Positions 1 through 8,539 are shown, counted from the stretch's first letter. The stretch is 21,722 bases of DNA from Desulfobacterales bacterium (GCA_030145595.1 JAQYVG010000017.1:1-21722); one strand, 5' to 3'. Made by a program: numbers and translations. Notes: a model not told the origin generated them from the letters alone.

Positions 1-171
1 ACTTTAGTACGTCGAGGGCGGAAACCCGCGGAGAACGCCGCTCATCGGAAAAATAGCCATTTATGGATGGACACTAGTTAAATGAGCACTCGGGGCGTTC
101 CTCCATAAAACCGCTGCATGGACAATCCTTTTTTAAACTCTGGGGGAACCACGCGGTTTAAAAGCAAACAA
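1..171. other. Non-coding flank downstream of the TIGR04282 gene
   Basis: No convincing coding frame is visible. An 8-bp inverted repeat, TTTTAAAC at 131-138 and GTTTAAAA at 156-163 with a 17-nt loop, lies just beyond the stop codon of the minus-strand gene. It could be a weak 3' end structure, but it has no clean GC stem followed by a U-run, so I do not call it a terminator. The GC-rich start (about 10-50) may be part of a dispersed repeat, which cannot be decided from this window. Confidence 0.4.
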
Positions 172-873
172 TTAAGAAGTGTTAAATTTTTCTAATTGTG
201 AAAGGAAGACAAACGTTTTCTTGCCGGGCCAATTTTTTGATAATGGGCGGTCTTTATACCTATTATAATATTCCAGAATATCTTCGAACGTATCCAAATC
301 ATTCCAGCGGGAAAGCAGCCTGACGTTGAGTCCCATTTTTCCGGCTTTTTCAAGTGTTGTGGAAAGTACGTTTTTAGTGCTCCAGGGAATATTGCGGAAC
401 AATTCCGGATAAGGTTTTCGCAGGCCGACCAGATAATAACCGCCGTCATGACATGGTCCCAACACAACTTCGGCCTGTTTGGACAAAAGTAACCCAAAAG
501 ACTCGTTTATTATGGACTTGGGCAAATCGGGGCTGTCGCTGTCGACAATGGAGACGGCCTGATATCCCCGGGCCAAATTATCTTGAAAAATATTATTCAA
601 TCTTTCCCCCAGGCCTTTACCTCGCTGGGCAAAAAGCTCAAAGCCGTCCAAAGACAACTCAGTGAAAGTGTCTCTGGCATCCTCGGGTGTGTAGGCTATC
701 GCTCTATCGACTCCGTTAAGGGCGCTGATTTCTGTTATCCTGTCATGCAGGGAACACCGGTATAGGCCGGCAGCATCTGCCGGTGAAAGCTGAGGGATAA
801 AACGGGTTTTAACTTTTCCGGGCACGGGTTCCTTTGCGACCACCACCAGTAGTTTTGCTGATTTTTTATCCAT
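172..873 (-). CDS. TIGR04282-family nucleotidyl/glycosyltransferase (DUF2064)
   Basis: This 233-residue protein belongs to the GT-A fold DUF2064 family, named rSAM/selenodomain-associated transferase 1 or arsenosugar biosynthesis glycosyltransferase in databases. Visible signatures are the N-terminal nucleotide-binding stretch AKEPVPGKVKTR (residues 13-24), DSDSPDLP (111-118), which should hold the metal-binding acidic residues, and LGPCHDGGYYLVGL (138-151). Length and start fit the family. It has no membrane segment, so it should be cytoplasmic. Its ATG follows the TAA of the upstream radical-SAM gene with no gap (TAAATG), which indicates translational coupling at the end of the operon. Its substrate is unknown. 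The arsenosugar name comes from other genomes where the gene neighbours ArsS, which is not seen here. Confidence 0.9.
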   Translation of the reverse strand: MDKKSAKLLVVVAKEPVPGKVKTRFIPQLSPADAAGLYRCSLHDRITEISALNGVDRAIAYTPEDARDTFTELSLDGFELFAQRGKGLGERLNNIFQDNLARGYQAVSIVDSDSPDLPKSIINESFGLLLSKQAEVVLGPCHDGGYYLVGLRKPYPELFRNIPWSTKNVLSTTLEKAGKMGLNVRLLSRWNDLDTFEDILEYYNRYKDRPLSKNWPGKKTFVFLSQLEKFNTS

Positions 874-1884
874 TTAAAGACTCCATAGGGTGCCGCAACC
901 TTTACAGCATTGCGGGGGCTGTTCAGTTTGACGTTTTTTTCTAAAGGCCCTGTACCTATGCCCGGACCAAATTTCGGCCAGGGAGCTGTCAAAAACATTG
1001 CCCAGAATGATAGAATCGTAATCAGAAGTGGCAAAGGGAGAAATGCAGCACGGCAAAACGTTGCCGTTGGCGGTAATATACATGAGGGTTTTGGGCCGAT
1101 AGCACCGTTTCCACGGCATGGAGTTGCGACCATTTGTCTGCACACTTTCAGGCGGACTGCTGAGTCCGGAAGCATTGAATTGAACACCTAATTGCTTGGC
1201 AATTTCATCGCTCGCATTGACCAATTCATTTACAGCGACATCTGAATCCATAAGTGTTTTTTCAGGCCTTGCCAGACCGTAGCCCTCATCGTCATGGAAA
1301 TAAACCAGGCGTTGCAGATAAACTTCGGTTACACCCAAGGAAGCTGCCAGCCTGACAAAATCAGGAAGCTCAGAAATATTTTCCCGGGTTCCCAGATACC
1401 AGAGCGATAGTTTGGGATTAAAAACTTGAAGAGATTTAATGCGCTTGGAAAACACCTGCACATTACTGACGATGCGGTTGAATTTGTCGCTATCGCGCAT
1501 CGCCTTATATCCTGCCGGGGATGCGGCATCCAGGGAGATGCGCAGTTCGTCAAGGCCGGAATCGATGAGTTGAACCTGACGTTTTTCATCCAGCAATACA
1601 CCGTTGGAATTAAAAAATACATATGCCTTCCGGTCTTTAAGATATTGGATCATATTGGGTAGTTCTGCGTTTAAAAGCGGTTCTCCAATCCCGTGCAGCG
1701 CTGTCCGCTCAAGTTCCGGCAGTTGGTCGCATATCATAATGAATTCTTTAAGCGACAGGTCGCGCTGTGGTTCCCAACTTCCTTTGTACAAAATGCACCC
1801 CTTGCATTTGAGATTACACCTGCTGGTCGTTTCCAGGTAGAGATTTTGGGGAAGCTTTAAATTTGAACTATTGTTTGCATGCAT
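874..1884 (-). CDS. Radical SAM protein with SPASM-type C-terminal domain (second of tandem pair)
   Basis: This is a 336-residue radical S-adenosylmethionine enzyme. The canonical CxxxCxxC motif is C23-C27-C30 within TSRCNLKCKGC and should bind the 4Fe-4S cluster that cleaves SAM. The sequence GIGEPLLN downstream resembles the SAM-contacting GGEP strand. The C-terminal third is cysteine-rich (VLPCC, then CCKGCG near the end) with the usual GN...IWSG..YR.FR pattern of SPASM or twitch domains, which carry auxiliary iron-sulfur clusters. Its ATG abuts the TAA of the preceding radical-SAM gene, and its own TAA abuts the next ATG, so the three genes are almost certainly co-translated. The substrate cannot be inferred from sequence. 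No peptide precursor gene lies beside it, so a lipid, sugar or protein target in the glycan pathway is more likely than a RiPP. Confidence 0.9.
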   Translation of the reverse strand: MHANNSSNLKLPQNLYLETTSRCNLKCKGCILYKGSWEPQRDLSLKEFIMICDQLPELERTALHGIGEPLLNAELPNMIQYLKDRKAYVFFNSNGVLLDEKRQVQLIDSGLDELRISLDAASPAGYKAMRDSDKFNRIVSNVQVFSKRIKSLQVFNPKLSLWYLGTRENISELPDFVRLAASLGVTEVYLQRLVYFHDDEGYGLARPEKTLMDSDVAVNELVNASDEIAKQLGVQFNASGLSSPPESVQTNGRNSMPWKRCYRPKTLMYITANGNVLPCCISPFATSDYDSIILGNVFDSSLAEIWSGHRYRAFRKKRQTEQPPQCCKGCGTLWSL

Positions 1885-2886
1885 TTAGATTCCCCTGACG
1901 ATCGTCGTGCAGATACTCCCTGTGCGGAGGGGCTTGGTTACCGGGGAAAGCCCGCCTTCCAGTTGAATGGTTTTCCCCTGAAATATGGGGCAGTATTCAT
2001 CCGGTTTTTCAAACTGCCCCCTGAGTATCCGCCGGGCGGCACACCCGCCGCCGCAATTGCCAACGTGTTCGCAGTCCAGACAGAATTGCGGAATTTTATG
2101 GGTTTGTTTAAATAGGGACGATTGAAAGATAGTCTCTTTTTTTTCAACAAGATCCTCGATGGTAAGATCGGAATTCGGCCAATAAACACAGGCCTTCAAA
2201 AGTCTGTCAGGTGTTATGCGCATGCTCCGGCCTCCGCACGGTGTGCCCTTTAAACCCTTTAAACCCATGAAAGTGTTGACCAGCGGCTCGCTCACGGAGA
2301 TGATCTCGCTACGGCTAAACAGGGCTTCAAAGGCCTGCCAATATTGATCGAAGCTCGGCATGAATTCAGCGGTATACATCGGCTGATAGACATTGACCCG
2401 AAAGTCGGCCTCGAATGAAGCGGCAAGTTGGGCGATGCTGCCCAGATCTTTGTAATTCAGGTTCATGAGAACAGCTAAAATCGAAACCCGGATGCCAAGG
2501 CGCCTGCACCTGGCGATGCCATCCATGACTGTTTTCCAGTTGCCTTGGCCGCGAAAGTCGTTGTGACGTTTTTGATCGGGAAAATCGACTGAAAATTCAA
2601 CATCACTGAAATATTTGAGAACATCATCAGGAGTGATGGAAAGCGTGTAACCGTTTGAAGCCAGGGTAAGTTTTATCTGCCTGGCAGTCAGGTATTCAAG
2701 TATCTCAAAATATTCAGGATTTAAACCGTTTTCTCCTGTGCCGAATCCGATGGAACTGATCTCAAGGCTCTCGCACACCTTTTGAATATCGGCCAGCGTC
2801 AAATTATTTATCCGGTCTTGATCACGATAGCAGTGTGCGCAGGATAGGTCACAGTCGCTGGTTAGACCGATTCCTAGCGAAACCAT
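1885..2886 (-). CDS. Radical SAM/SPASM protein (first of tandem pair)
   Basis: This 333-residue radical-SAM enzyme has the cluster motif C12-C16-C19 in TSDCDLSCAHC very close to its N-terminus, followed by the FGTGENGLNPEY strand in place of the common GGEP. The C-terminal part carries a SPASM-like cysteine set (TPCGGRS, KACVYW, then FCLDCEHVGNCGGGCAARR), expected to bind one or two auxiliary 4Fe-4S clusters. The start is well set: GGAGG lies six bases before the ATG. It is only distantly similar to the next radical-SAM protein, so the pair probably performs two different steps rather than being a recent duplication. It sits 35 bp after the DPM1-like glycosyltransferase gene in the same operon. 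The reaction is unknown. Confidence 0.9.
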   Translation of the reverse strand: MVSLGIGLTSDCDLSCAHCYRDQDRINNLTLADIQKVCESLEISSIGFGTGENGLNPEYFEILEYLTARQIKLTLASNGYTLSITPDDVLKYFSDVEFSVDFPDQKRHNDFRGQGNWKTVMDGIARCRRLGIRVSILAVLMNLNYKDLGSIAQLAASFEADFRVNVYQPMYTAEFMPSFDQYWQAFEALFSRSEIISVSEPLVNTFMGLKGLKGTPCGGRSMRITPDRLLKACVYWPNSDLTIEDLVEKKETIFQSSLFKQTHKIPQFCLDCEHVGNCGGGCAARRILRGQFEKPDEYCPIFQGKTIQLEGGLSPVTKPLRTGSICTTIVRGI

Positions 2887-2921
2887 AGAAAACCTCCGTT
2901 AATTTCTTGCCGGTATTGCAT

Positions 2922-3602
2922 TTAACCTTTCCATAGGTATCTCAAGGGCACCAAAAACATGTAATAGGTGGCCATGATTGTTCCTTTTAGCGTACCCGTG
3001 ACTTTTGACGTCCCGATGCGTTTACGGTAGGTTATCGGCACGCTTTGAATCCTCAGGCCCTGGCGGGCTGCCTTGACCACCATCTCCACCGGCCACCCAT
3101 AGGTCATTTGCTCCATCTTCAAACCGAAAAAGGCGCTGGTTTTAATTGCCCGAAAAGAGCCGATATCCGAAATACGAACTCCGTATAGCAGTCGCAGCAG
3201 CAGTACAATCAATCGGTTACCCCACTGGCCATGGAGCGGCATGGCCCCCTTCTCAAGCACTCCTCCGATACGATTGCCAATCACAAGGTCGGCTTGATCT
3301 TGAACCACCGGCATTGCAATCACATCCAACTGGCGGGGATCATCGCTGCGGTCGCCGTCTAAAAATACGATTATATCACTCTCCCGGGCGGCCTTGGCTC
3401 CTGCCAGACATGCTGATCCATATCCGCGGCACGGTTCATGAATAACCCGGGCGCCGGCTAACTCAGCCTGCTGGGCAGTGTCATCCGTGGAACCGTTGTC
3501 AACGACGAAGATATCCTGTACCCGATCTTTAGGAACTGCCCTGACCACACCGCCGATGGCCCGGGCTTCATTGAGCGTTGGAATGACAACTGATATTTTC
3601 AC
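2922..3602 (-). CDS. Family 2 glycosyltransferase, DPM1-like (polyprenyl-phosphate sugar synthase type)
   Basis: This GT2 enzyme of about 227 residues begins KISVVIPTLNE. It has the nucleotide-sugar binding loop DNGSTDD (residues 35-41), an acidic LDGDRSD motif (81-87) in place of the usual DADGQ, and a C-terminal RKRIGTSKVTGTLKG stretch typical of dolichyl- or polyprenyl-phosphate mannose/glucose synthases. I choose the GTG at 3602 because homology begins there and a purine-rich GAGGG lies upstream, although at a long spacing of about 14 nt. The frame stays open to an ATG at 3812, but those extra 70 residues encode a non-coding tandem repeat and are not family-like. It probably transfers a sugar from a nucleotide donor to a polyprenyl phosphate at the inner membrane, supplying the GT87-like enzyme in the same operon. 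The sugar identity is unknown. Confidence 0.85.
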   Translation of the reverse strand: MKISVVIPTLNEARAIGGVVRAVPKDRVQDIFVVDNGSTDDTAQQAELAGARVIHEPCRGYGSACLAGAKAARESDIIVFLDGDRSDDPRQLDVIAMPVVQDQADLVIGNRIGGVLEKGAMPLHGQWGNRLIVLLLRLLYGVRISDIGSFRAIKTSAFFGLKMEQMTYGWPVEMVVKAARQGLRIQSVPITYRKRIGTSKVTGTLKGTIMATYYMFLVPLRYLWKG

Positions 3603-3677
3603 GTCGAAAACTTTTGCCCTCTTCAATACGAAAGTGAATGCATGTCGTTCGTTTCTGACTCCTGCTTTCCGACCCCC

Positions 3678-3760
3678 GACCCCTGCTTGCCCGGCGTAGC
3701 CTTGGCGCAGACGGGATCTCTGACCCCTGCTTGCCCGGCGTAGCCTTGGCGAAGACGGGA
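3678..3760. repeat. Two tandem copies of a 39-bp GC-rich repeat (44-bp period)
   Basis: Copies at 3678-3716 and 3722-3760 differ at one base (GCGCAGACGGGA versus GCGAAGACGGGA). The unit has partial dyad symmetry (CCCGTC...GCCGGG on the minus strand). It lies in the 187-bp gap between the DUF547 and GT2 genes and explains the arginine/glycine-rich false N-terminus of the longer GT2 reading frame. Degenerate GACCTCTGACC-type words surround it (about 3760-3786). It is probably a dispersed REP-like element that is also found elsewhere in the genome. Confidence 0.8.
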
Positions 3761-3789
3761 CCTCCGACCTCTGACCCCCGACCTCTGTA

Positions 3790-4563
3790 TTACCGCAGCG
3801 GCTCCTTGGCATTCAGTGCCCAGTCATAATGAATGTAAGCAATTTTCGGATCACGTTCTAAAAACGTCAGAGCTTCCTTGGCCAGATAAGGTTTAACAAA
3901 TTCCGGAACAGAACCTGATTGAGAATCGAAATCACCGGCAAACCAGTCAAATAATTTAGAAAGATAAAGCGTATTTTCGGCGTAATCAATCCGCGTCCCA
4001 CGGGAAGAACGAATATATCTGCGAGTCTTTTCTTCCAACTTGGCCTGGACATTTGCTTCAGTGAATGCAAATCTTGCCAGAAGGGGGCAGCTAGAGGAAG
4101 CACAGACGATGGAAAAATGGATTCTAGGATCTTTGAGCCTCTTTCGCAGTATTTCATTTTCGATATCGTCCTGGCTCAATCGTCTTCCGGCCACGATATG
4201 ATCGCGGCTGGTAAAAAACTTGGTGGCGGTCCAGACTCCGGGGAATATTGTTTCACGCACGCTTTTTTTAGGCTTCCACTTGATCACCTTGTCGATGGTT
4301 ACGGCATTGTAAGCATTCAGCCAAAGAGCCAATTGACCATTTCCGGACAGTTCATCCGCTTTAGCTTGCTTCAAAGATTCCATGTATTCCTGGAAACGCG
4401 GTTCTTTTGCGATACCCTTATAATCTACCAAACCCTTATTGTCCACGTACTGTTTAAGAATCTGGTCAAATTTAAAATGATCAAAAGTATCAGCAAGAGT
4501 TTCTGGCGGTGTACTGCTGAGTATTAATACTGAAAACAAAAAAATAATTAGTTTTTTCATCAT
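3790..4563 (-). CDS. DUF547 domain-containing secreted protein
   Basis: This 257-residue protein has a clear signal peptide (MMKKLIIFLFSVLILSS, with likely cleavage near TLA-D around residue 24) and a DUF547 domain. Domain signatures are LALWLNAYNAVTI, the YDKVI/DKVIKW-type segment after it, and RIHFSIVCASSSCPLL with two conserved cysteines. It should act outside the inner membrane. DUF547 proteins have no established biochemical activity, but the fold has been likened to cysteine-dependent hydrolases. It recurs near TIGR04282/TIGR04283 transferases in other bacteria (from memory, not checked). The start overlaps the TGA of the upstream GT87 gene as ATGA, so translation is coupled. The operon context points to a role in maturing or placing a glycoconjugate in the periplasm. 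Confidence 0.9.
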   Translation of the reverse strand: MMKKLIIFLFSVLILSSTPPETLADTFDHFKFDQILKQYVDNKGLVDYKGIAKEPRFQEYMESLKQAKADELSGNGQLALWLNAYNAVTIDKVIKWKPKKSVRETIFPGVWTATKFFTSRDHIVAGRRLSQDDIENEILRKRLKDPRIHFSIVCASSSCPLLARFAFTEANVQAKLEEKTRRYIRSSRGTRIDYAENTLYLSKLFDWFAGDFDSQSGSVPEFVKPYLAKEALTFLERDPKIAYIHYDWALNAKEPLR

Positions 4564-5984
4564 TTTTGGGCCTCCACGTATTTTTCGGTCCTGTTCGCGG
4601 TAAAAAAGCCGCTAACCCAAGATTGATGGGCATACCGTTTAAAGATATAACTGGTTGCAAGAAGCGCAAACAGGGGAAGATATTCAAGCAATAAAACCCA
4701 GGCGGGCATGATACCCATGGGAGACACATATTTTATATATGACAGTGCCACCGTGCAAGTGAAAATCAACCAGGCGATCGAGGGAAAAAAGGCTAAAAAA
4801 GGAATCAGCATAATAACATACCAGGGATGCAGCGCCGCCGGCATCAATATTAACAGTAAGCCGGCTAAAAAATAAGCGCAGCGGATGCTCTGTTCTTTTT
4901 GTTTCTCTTTAAAAAAGAAATAAAATCCCGCGGCCATCAGAAAAAGCATAAAGAATTTACTAAGGAAAAAATAATCCAATCCCGGAACAAGACCCATGAT
5001 CAAATATTTCAATCCCAAGTTGAAGCTTTCATAGGGATTTTTAAAATAAATCGGTAAAAAGCCGCCTATCTTGTTTCCGGCGGTTAAATACGGCAGATAT
5101 AAAAGCAGAAAAGAAACCGCAAAAACGATCACCCCCTTAATCCTTTCGCCTCGATTTAAAAGGGCAGGCAGTATCAGGGCCGGATATAGCTTGGTGGCAC
5201 TGGAAAATGCCAGGGCGATGACGGCAGGCGTTTTCCTATTTTTAGCATTCAGATAAAACGCCAGAACCATCAAAAGTACTGTCAAACCTTCCAAATGCCC
5301 GCTGTAACCAATTTCGAAAATAACCAGAGGATTCCAGGCATAAATAAAGAGCCTTGTTTCTTCGAAGCCGTAAGCCCTGAGAAGTGCAAGTAACACCAAC
5401 AGGGTCATCACGTCAAAAAAGACCATCAGACCCTTAAACCCAAAAATTCTGTCCCCTACCAGGATGTGGGAAATACGGAAGAACAACTGAGCGCCCGCAG
5501 GATAGATGGTGGGAGATTCTTTGCGATTGATATGCGGATATATCTCGTCATCCCTTAAGGATCTAAGTTTTTCAGATGATGGTGGATAAAGATAAGGATT
5601 GATGTCATTTTGCTGCACGCGACCGTCCCAGATATAGCGATACATATCTGTTGAAAGTACGGTTGGATCGGTTGGAACCAGAACGGCTCTGAAAAATATT
5701 GCAAAAAATATTATTATGACTATCAGGCTTTTTGAGTGCCCAATTTGAGGCAGATAATTGAAAATAAGATAGACACCGATAAAGTAGAGTATCGCCAGGA
5801 ACAGGAACAAAGATAAAAACAAGTGGATGTCGGTTTTATGTAGAAATTCGGGCATGAATCTATGAAGCTTGAAATTAAACAGGTAGACGGCTCCGGAGAT
5901 TAGGCCCAACCCAACGATTCCGGCATGAACCGGATGATGTCTGAGTCCGTTTGTCCCTTTATTGTTGGGTTTTTCCATATCCAT
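4560..5984 (-). CDS. GT87-like polytopic membrane glycosyltransferase (GT-C fold, DUF2029/MptB-like)
   Basis: This 474-residue protein has about ten hydrophobic membrane segments. Between the early helices lies STDMYRYIWDGR (residues 111-122), the DxYRYxWDGR signature of polyprenol-phosphate-dependent mannosyltransferases of the MptA/MptB and GT87 type. Further family-like segments are NPYLYPP, IYPAGAQLFF, and WNPLVIFEIGYSGHLEG followed by SSATKLYPALILP. Such enzymes take a sugar from a lipid-phosphate donor on the outer face of the inner membrane. The start overlaps the end of the CesA-like gene by 26 bp. ATG at 5984 and ATG at 5978 are both possible, and neither has a strong ribosome binding site, consistent with coupling. 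The DPM1-like GT2 of the same operon is the obvious donor-making partner. Confidence 0.85.
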   Translation of the reverse strand: MDMEKPNNKGTNGLRHHPVHAGIVGLGLISGAVYLFNFKLHRFMPEFLHKTDIHLFLSLFLFLAILYFIGVYLIFNYLPQIGHSKSLIVIIIFFAIFFRAVLVPTDPTVLSTDMYRYIWDGRVQQNDINPYLYPPSSEKLRSLRDDEIYPHINRKESPTIYPAGAQLFFRISHILVGDRIFGFKGLMVFFDVMTLLVLLALLRAYGFEETRLFIYAWNPLVIFEIGYSGHLEGLTVLLMVLAFYLNAKNRKTPAVIALAFSSATKLYPALILPALLNRGERIKGVIVFAVSFLLLYLPYLTAGNKIGGFLPIYFKNPYESFNLGLKYLIMGLVPGLDYFFLSKFFMLFLMAAGFYFFFKEKQKEQSIRCAYFLAGLLLILMPAALHPWYVIMLIPFLAFFPSIAWLIFTCTVALSYIKYVSPMGIMPAWVLLLEYLPLFALLATSYIFKRYAHQSWVSGFFTANRTEKYVEAQK

Positions 5985-7455
5985 GTTTTATAGAAAGAAA
6001 AAAGACGTAAAAAAATCCTGCGGTATAAATAAACAGAAATGGGCTGATCAAATATCTGCTAAAGAAAAGAAACATGCAAAGCCCGGTTAGAGAATATAAA
6101 CCCAATAAAAATTCAATAATGGATAACGAGTCAAGGGGAATCGCATAGCGTTTACCTCTCCACCTATCTTCCTTTCTCTTTATCCCATATTTAGGAGTGC
6201 GGATAAAACCACTTTTGATATTAAAAAACGCTTCAAGGACCGCCTTGGTGTTATTTACAGCGATACCGGTGCCCAGACACATCAGAACCGGCAGGTACTT
6301 TATGCGCCTTTTCCAGTCACGATAAAGAATTCGTTGCGAAAAAAGGTACATGGATGAAGGTCCAAAGGTGGCCAAACAAAACAGTGTAAAAATCATCATC
6401 GGATAAGCGAGGTTGTTAAAAAACAATTTAGTGTACAGCATCGGTATCGAAGTTAACACCACCAGAAGCATCATGGGATGGACCATGTAGTGCGTCAAGT
6501 GTAAAAAAGCCTGGATTTTCACAAGCATAGAAAGGTCAGACCTGAAAAGTTTTCCCAAATTTTTTTTGGCTGTTTGAATAGACCCTTTGGCCCAGCGATG
6601 TTGCTGGGATTTGAACGCATTGATTGTTACCGGTATCTCGGCGGGGCATACTACTTGCGTTGCGAATGCTAATTTCCACCCTTTTAGCTGGGCCCTGTAA
6701 CTTAAATCCAGATCTTCGGTAAGGGTGTCGGCCTGCCAGTTACCTGCATCTTTGATCGTTTTTTTTCGCCAAACGCCTGCCGTTCCGTTAAAGTTCATAA
6801 ACAGACCGCTCCAGGCCCGGGACGCCTGTTCTATGGCAAAGTGACCGTCAATACCCATTGACTGGGCTCTTGTAAGCAGTGAGTAGTCGCAGTTAAGGTG
6901 GCCCCAGCGGGTTTGGAGCATCCCTACATTAGGATCAATAAAATACGGAACGGTTTCCTTCAGGAAATCAGAATTGGGAACAAAATCGGCATCAAAAATT
7001 CCGATGAACTCCCCTTTGGCAGATTTAAGGCCCTCTTTCAGGGCCCCGGCTTTAAAACCGATGCGGTTGGTGCGGTGGAGGTAAACAATATCAAAGCCTC
7101 TGACTTTCATCTTTGCGACCACGGCTTTGGCGATTTCGACCGTGTCGTCGGTGGAGTCGTCCAGAACCTGAATTTCAAGCAAATCTTTGGGATAGTCAAT
7201 CCGGCAGACGGCATCAATCAAACGTTCCACGACGTAGCGTTCATTGTAAATCGGAAGTTGAATGGTTACACGCGGCCAGTGTTTGGCAGAAACGTCTTTA
7301 TTAAATTTTTCTTTTATCTCTTCGTGCTTTTTAAGGGCTTTGGGGCAGTTAAGGCGATAAAACATCATGAGTATGTAGCAGTTCATGCCATAGACAAAAA
7401 GCGACAAAAGGGCAAAGGTATAGATTAATAGGAAGACGTATTGAATTAGTTCCAT
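5959..7455 (-). CDS. Family 2 processive-type glycosyltransferase, CesA/CslA-like
   Basis: This 498-residue membrane enzyme has the full set of cellulose-synthase superfamily catalytic motifs: DD in VLDDSTDDT (99-100), DAD in FDADFVP (155-157), TED in TLTEDLDL (246-248) and QxxRW in QQHRWAKG (284-288). There is an N-terminal membrane helix and a group of C-terminal helices from about residue 320. The arrangement is closest to the bacterial CslA/glucomannan-synthase-like GT2 group rather than true BcsA: no PilZ domain and no BcsB partner are present. It probably builds a beta-linked chain or a glycolipid head group from nucleotide sugar on the cytoplasmic side. It is the first gene of the seven-gene operon. 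Its product is unknown. Confidence 0.88.
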   Translation of the reverse strand: MELIQYVFLLIYTFALLSLFVYGMNCYILMMFYRLNCPKALKKHEEIKEKFNKDVSAKHWPRVTIQLPIYNERYVVERLIDAVCRIDYPKDLLEIQVLDDSTDDTVEIAKAVVAKMKVRGFDIVYLHRTNRIGFKAGALKEGLKSAKGEFIGIFDADFVPNSDFLKETVPYFIDPNVGMLQTRWGHLNCDYSLLTRAQSMGIDGHFAIEQASRAWSGLFMNFNGTAGVWRKKTIKDAGNWQADTLTEDLDLSYRAQLKGWKLAFATQVVCPAEIPVTINAFKSQQHRWAKGSIQTAKKNLGKLFRSDLSMLVKIQAFLHLTHYMVHPMMLLVVLTSIPMLYTKLFFNNLAYPMMIFTLFCLATFGPSSMYLFSQRILYRDWKRRIKYLPVLMCLGTGIAVNNTKAVLEAFFNIKSGFIRTPKYGIKRKEDRWRGKRYAIPLDSLSIIEFLLGLYSLTGLCMFLFFSRYLISPFLFIYTAGFFYVFFLSIKHGYGKTQQ

Positions 7456-7810
7456 CTCATATCCGCGTACAATACTTTAAATCATCTTGTCTTGCTGCGT
7501 TGGAATTCATTTTAGTTTGATCTGTTTGCCGTATGAAAGAGCATGGGATATTTTTATCTACCTTAAATGGATGGGCATTTAAAATCAATGTAAAAAGCTA
7601 AAACTCGATTAGGGGTCTGTGGTCAATTGTCCGTAGTCAGTGGTTTTGCAGGTTCGCAAGGCCTCTTTTTGTGTTTCACCTGTAGTGTAAAGATCCTGGC
7701 CCAGAGGATCAGGCTTTTCAGGATTAAATAAACTCGCTTCTTATTGCTCAGCAACGGACGACGGACAAGGGACAACGGACACCCAACTGAACGTTCTCGC
7801 TCAATTGGGG
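7456..7810. other. Intergenic region upstream of the glycosyltransferase operon, with degenerate GGAC words
   Basis: This 355-bp gap lies before the CesA-like gene and after the methyltransferase stop, both on the minus strand, so it should contain the operon promoter; I see no confident -35/-10 pair. At 7751-7782 there is a run of imperfect direct repeats of the type CGGAC/GGGAC, and a related CAATTGTCCGTAGTC word occurs near 7624. A 70-codon open frame on the minus strand here has repeat-like, non-protein-like composition and is not called. Confidence 0.5.
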
Positions 7811-8539
7811 TTATATTTTGTGTGCGATGATACATACGACTGCATTGTGAATGTCAAATGTCTCTACCTTAAACCCGATATCCTGCAAAATTTCTCTGGT
7901 CCATGGCGGAAAAATACGAATTTTTTTAAAAAAACTTTTTTTCAGATTCCAATGGTTTTTTTCCCGTTCATAGATAATGTCATGGACTTTAACATAATCT
8001 TTTTCATACTCGACAAAGCATGTAAAAGTGGTGTTCGCATCATTTCGAATAGGAATAAAACGGTCTAAACCTCTCAATTCAGTGGTTAAATCTCTGAAAG
8101 TTAAAATAACCCGGCCACCTGTTTCCAGGGCGTTGTAGATCATCGTTAAAAGATGCCGGATATTTTGATGTGTGTTCAAATGGGTTAAGGTGTCGCCCAT
8201 GCATACAACCAATTCAATTTTGTCGGGACAGTGTTTTGAAAAATTCAACAGATCATCGTTAATGATTTCAACAGGCAGGTCTTTAGCGCTTTCTTTAAGC
8301 TCGGTTAACAGGTTCTTACTCAAATCGATTGCAATTACCCTGAATCCTAATTCAGCCAGGGGAATTGATTGAAATCCGGATCCGGCCCCTAGATCTACTG
8401 CCACCCCTGAGAAACAGGGCACCACATGGTGATCTTTAAAAAAGTTCCTATGCTCCTCAAGTTTTTGGGCCATTCCTCCCGACATCCAGGAATAGTATTT
8501 TGCCAGATGATTTTCATAATGTTTTTTTACGGTAGCCAT
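7811..8539 (-). CDS. Class I SAM-dependent methyltransferase
   Basis: This is a 242-residue Rossmann-fold methyltransferase. Motif I is VDLGAGSG (about residues 48-55), followed by an acidic end of strand 2 (AIDLS), motif II/III-like NDDLLNF and a VVCMGDTLTHL strand. No cysteine pattern of ArsM is present. I choose ATG 8539 (MATVKKHYENHLAKYY) because AAGGA lies 11 nt upstream and family-like sequence starts there. The frame remains open to 8680, including ATG 8593, but those starts lack a ribosome binding site and add low-complexity residues. It precedes the glycosyltransferase operon on the same strand and diverges from the TIGR04283 gene. The substrate is unknown; a sugar or lipid acceptor in the neighbouring pathway is a reasonable guess. 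Confidence 0.85.
   Translation of the reverse strand: MATVKKHYENHLAKYYSWMSGGMAQKLEEHRNFFKDHHVVPCFSGVAVDLGAGSGFQSIPLAELGFRVIAIDLSKNLLTELKESAKDLPVEIINDDLLNFSKHCPDKIELVVCMGDTLTHLNTHQNIRHLLTMIYNALETGGRVILTFRDLTTELRGLDRFIPIRNDANTTFTCFVEYEKDYVKVHDIIYEREKNHWNLKKSFFKKIRIFPPWTREILQDIGFKVETFDIHNAVVCIIAHKI

Noticed and set aside
3603..3812. Upstream extension of the DPM1-like GT2 to ATG 3812
   Set aside because: The 70 added residues are translated tandem repeat, low in complexity and outside the GT2 fold.
6898..7428. 176-codon plus-strand frame
   Set aside because: It lies entirely antisense to the CesA-like gene, whose catalytic motifs are all intact.
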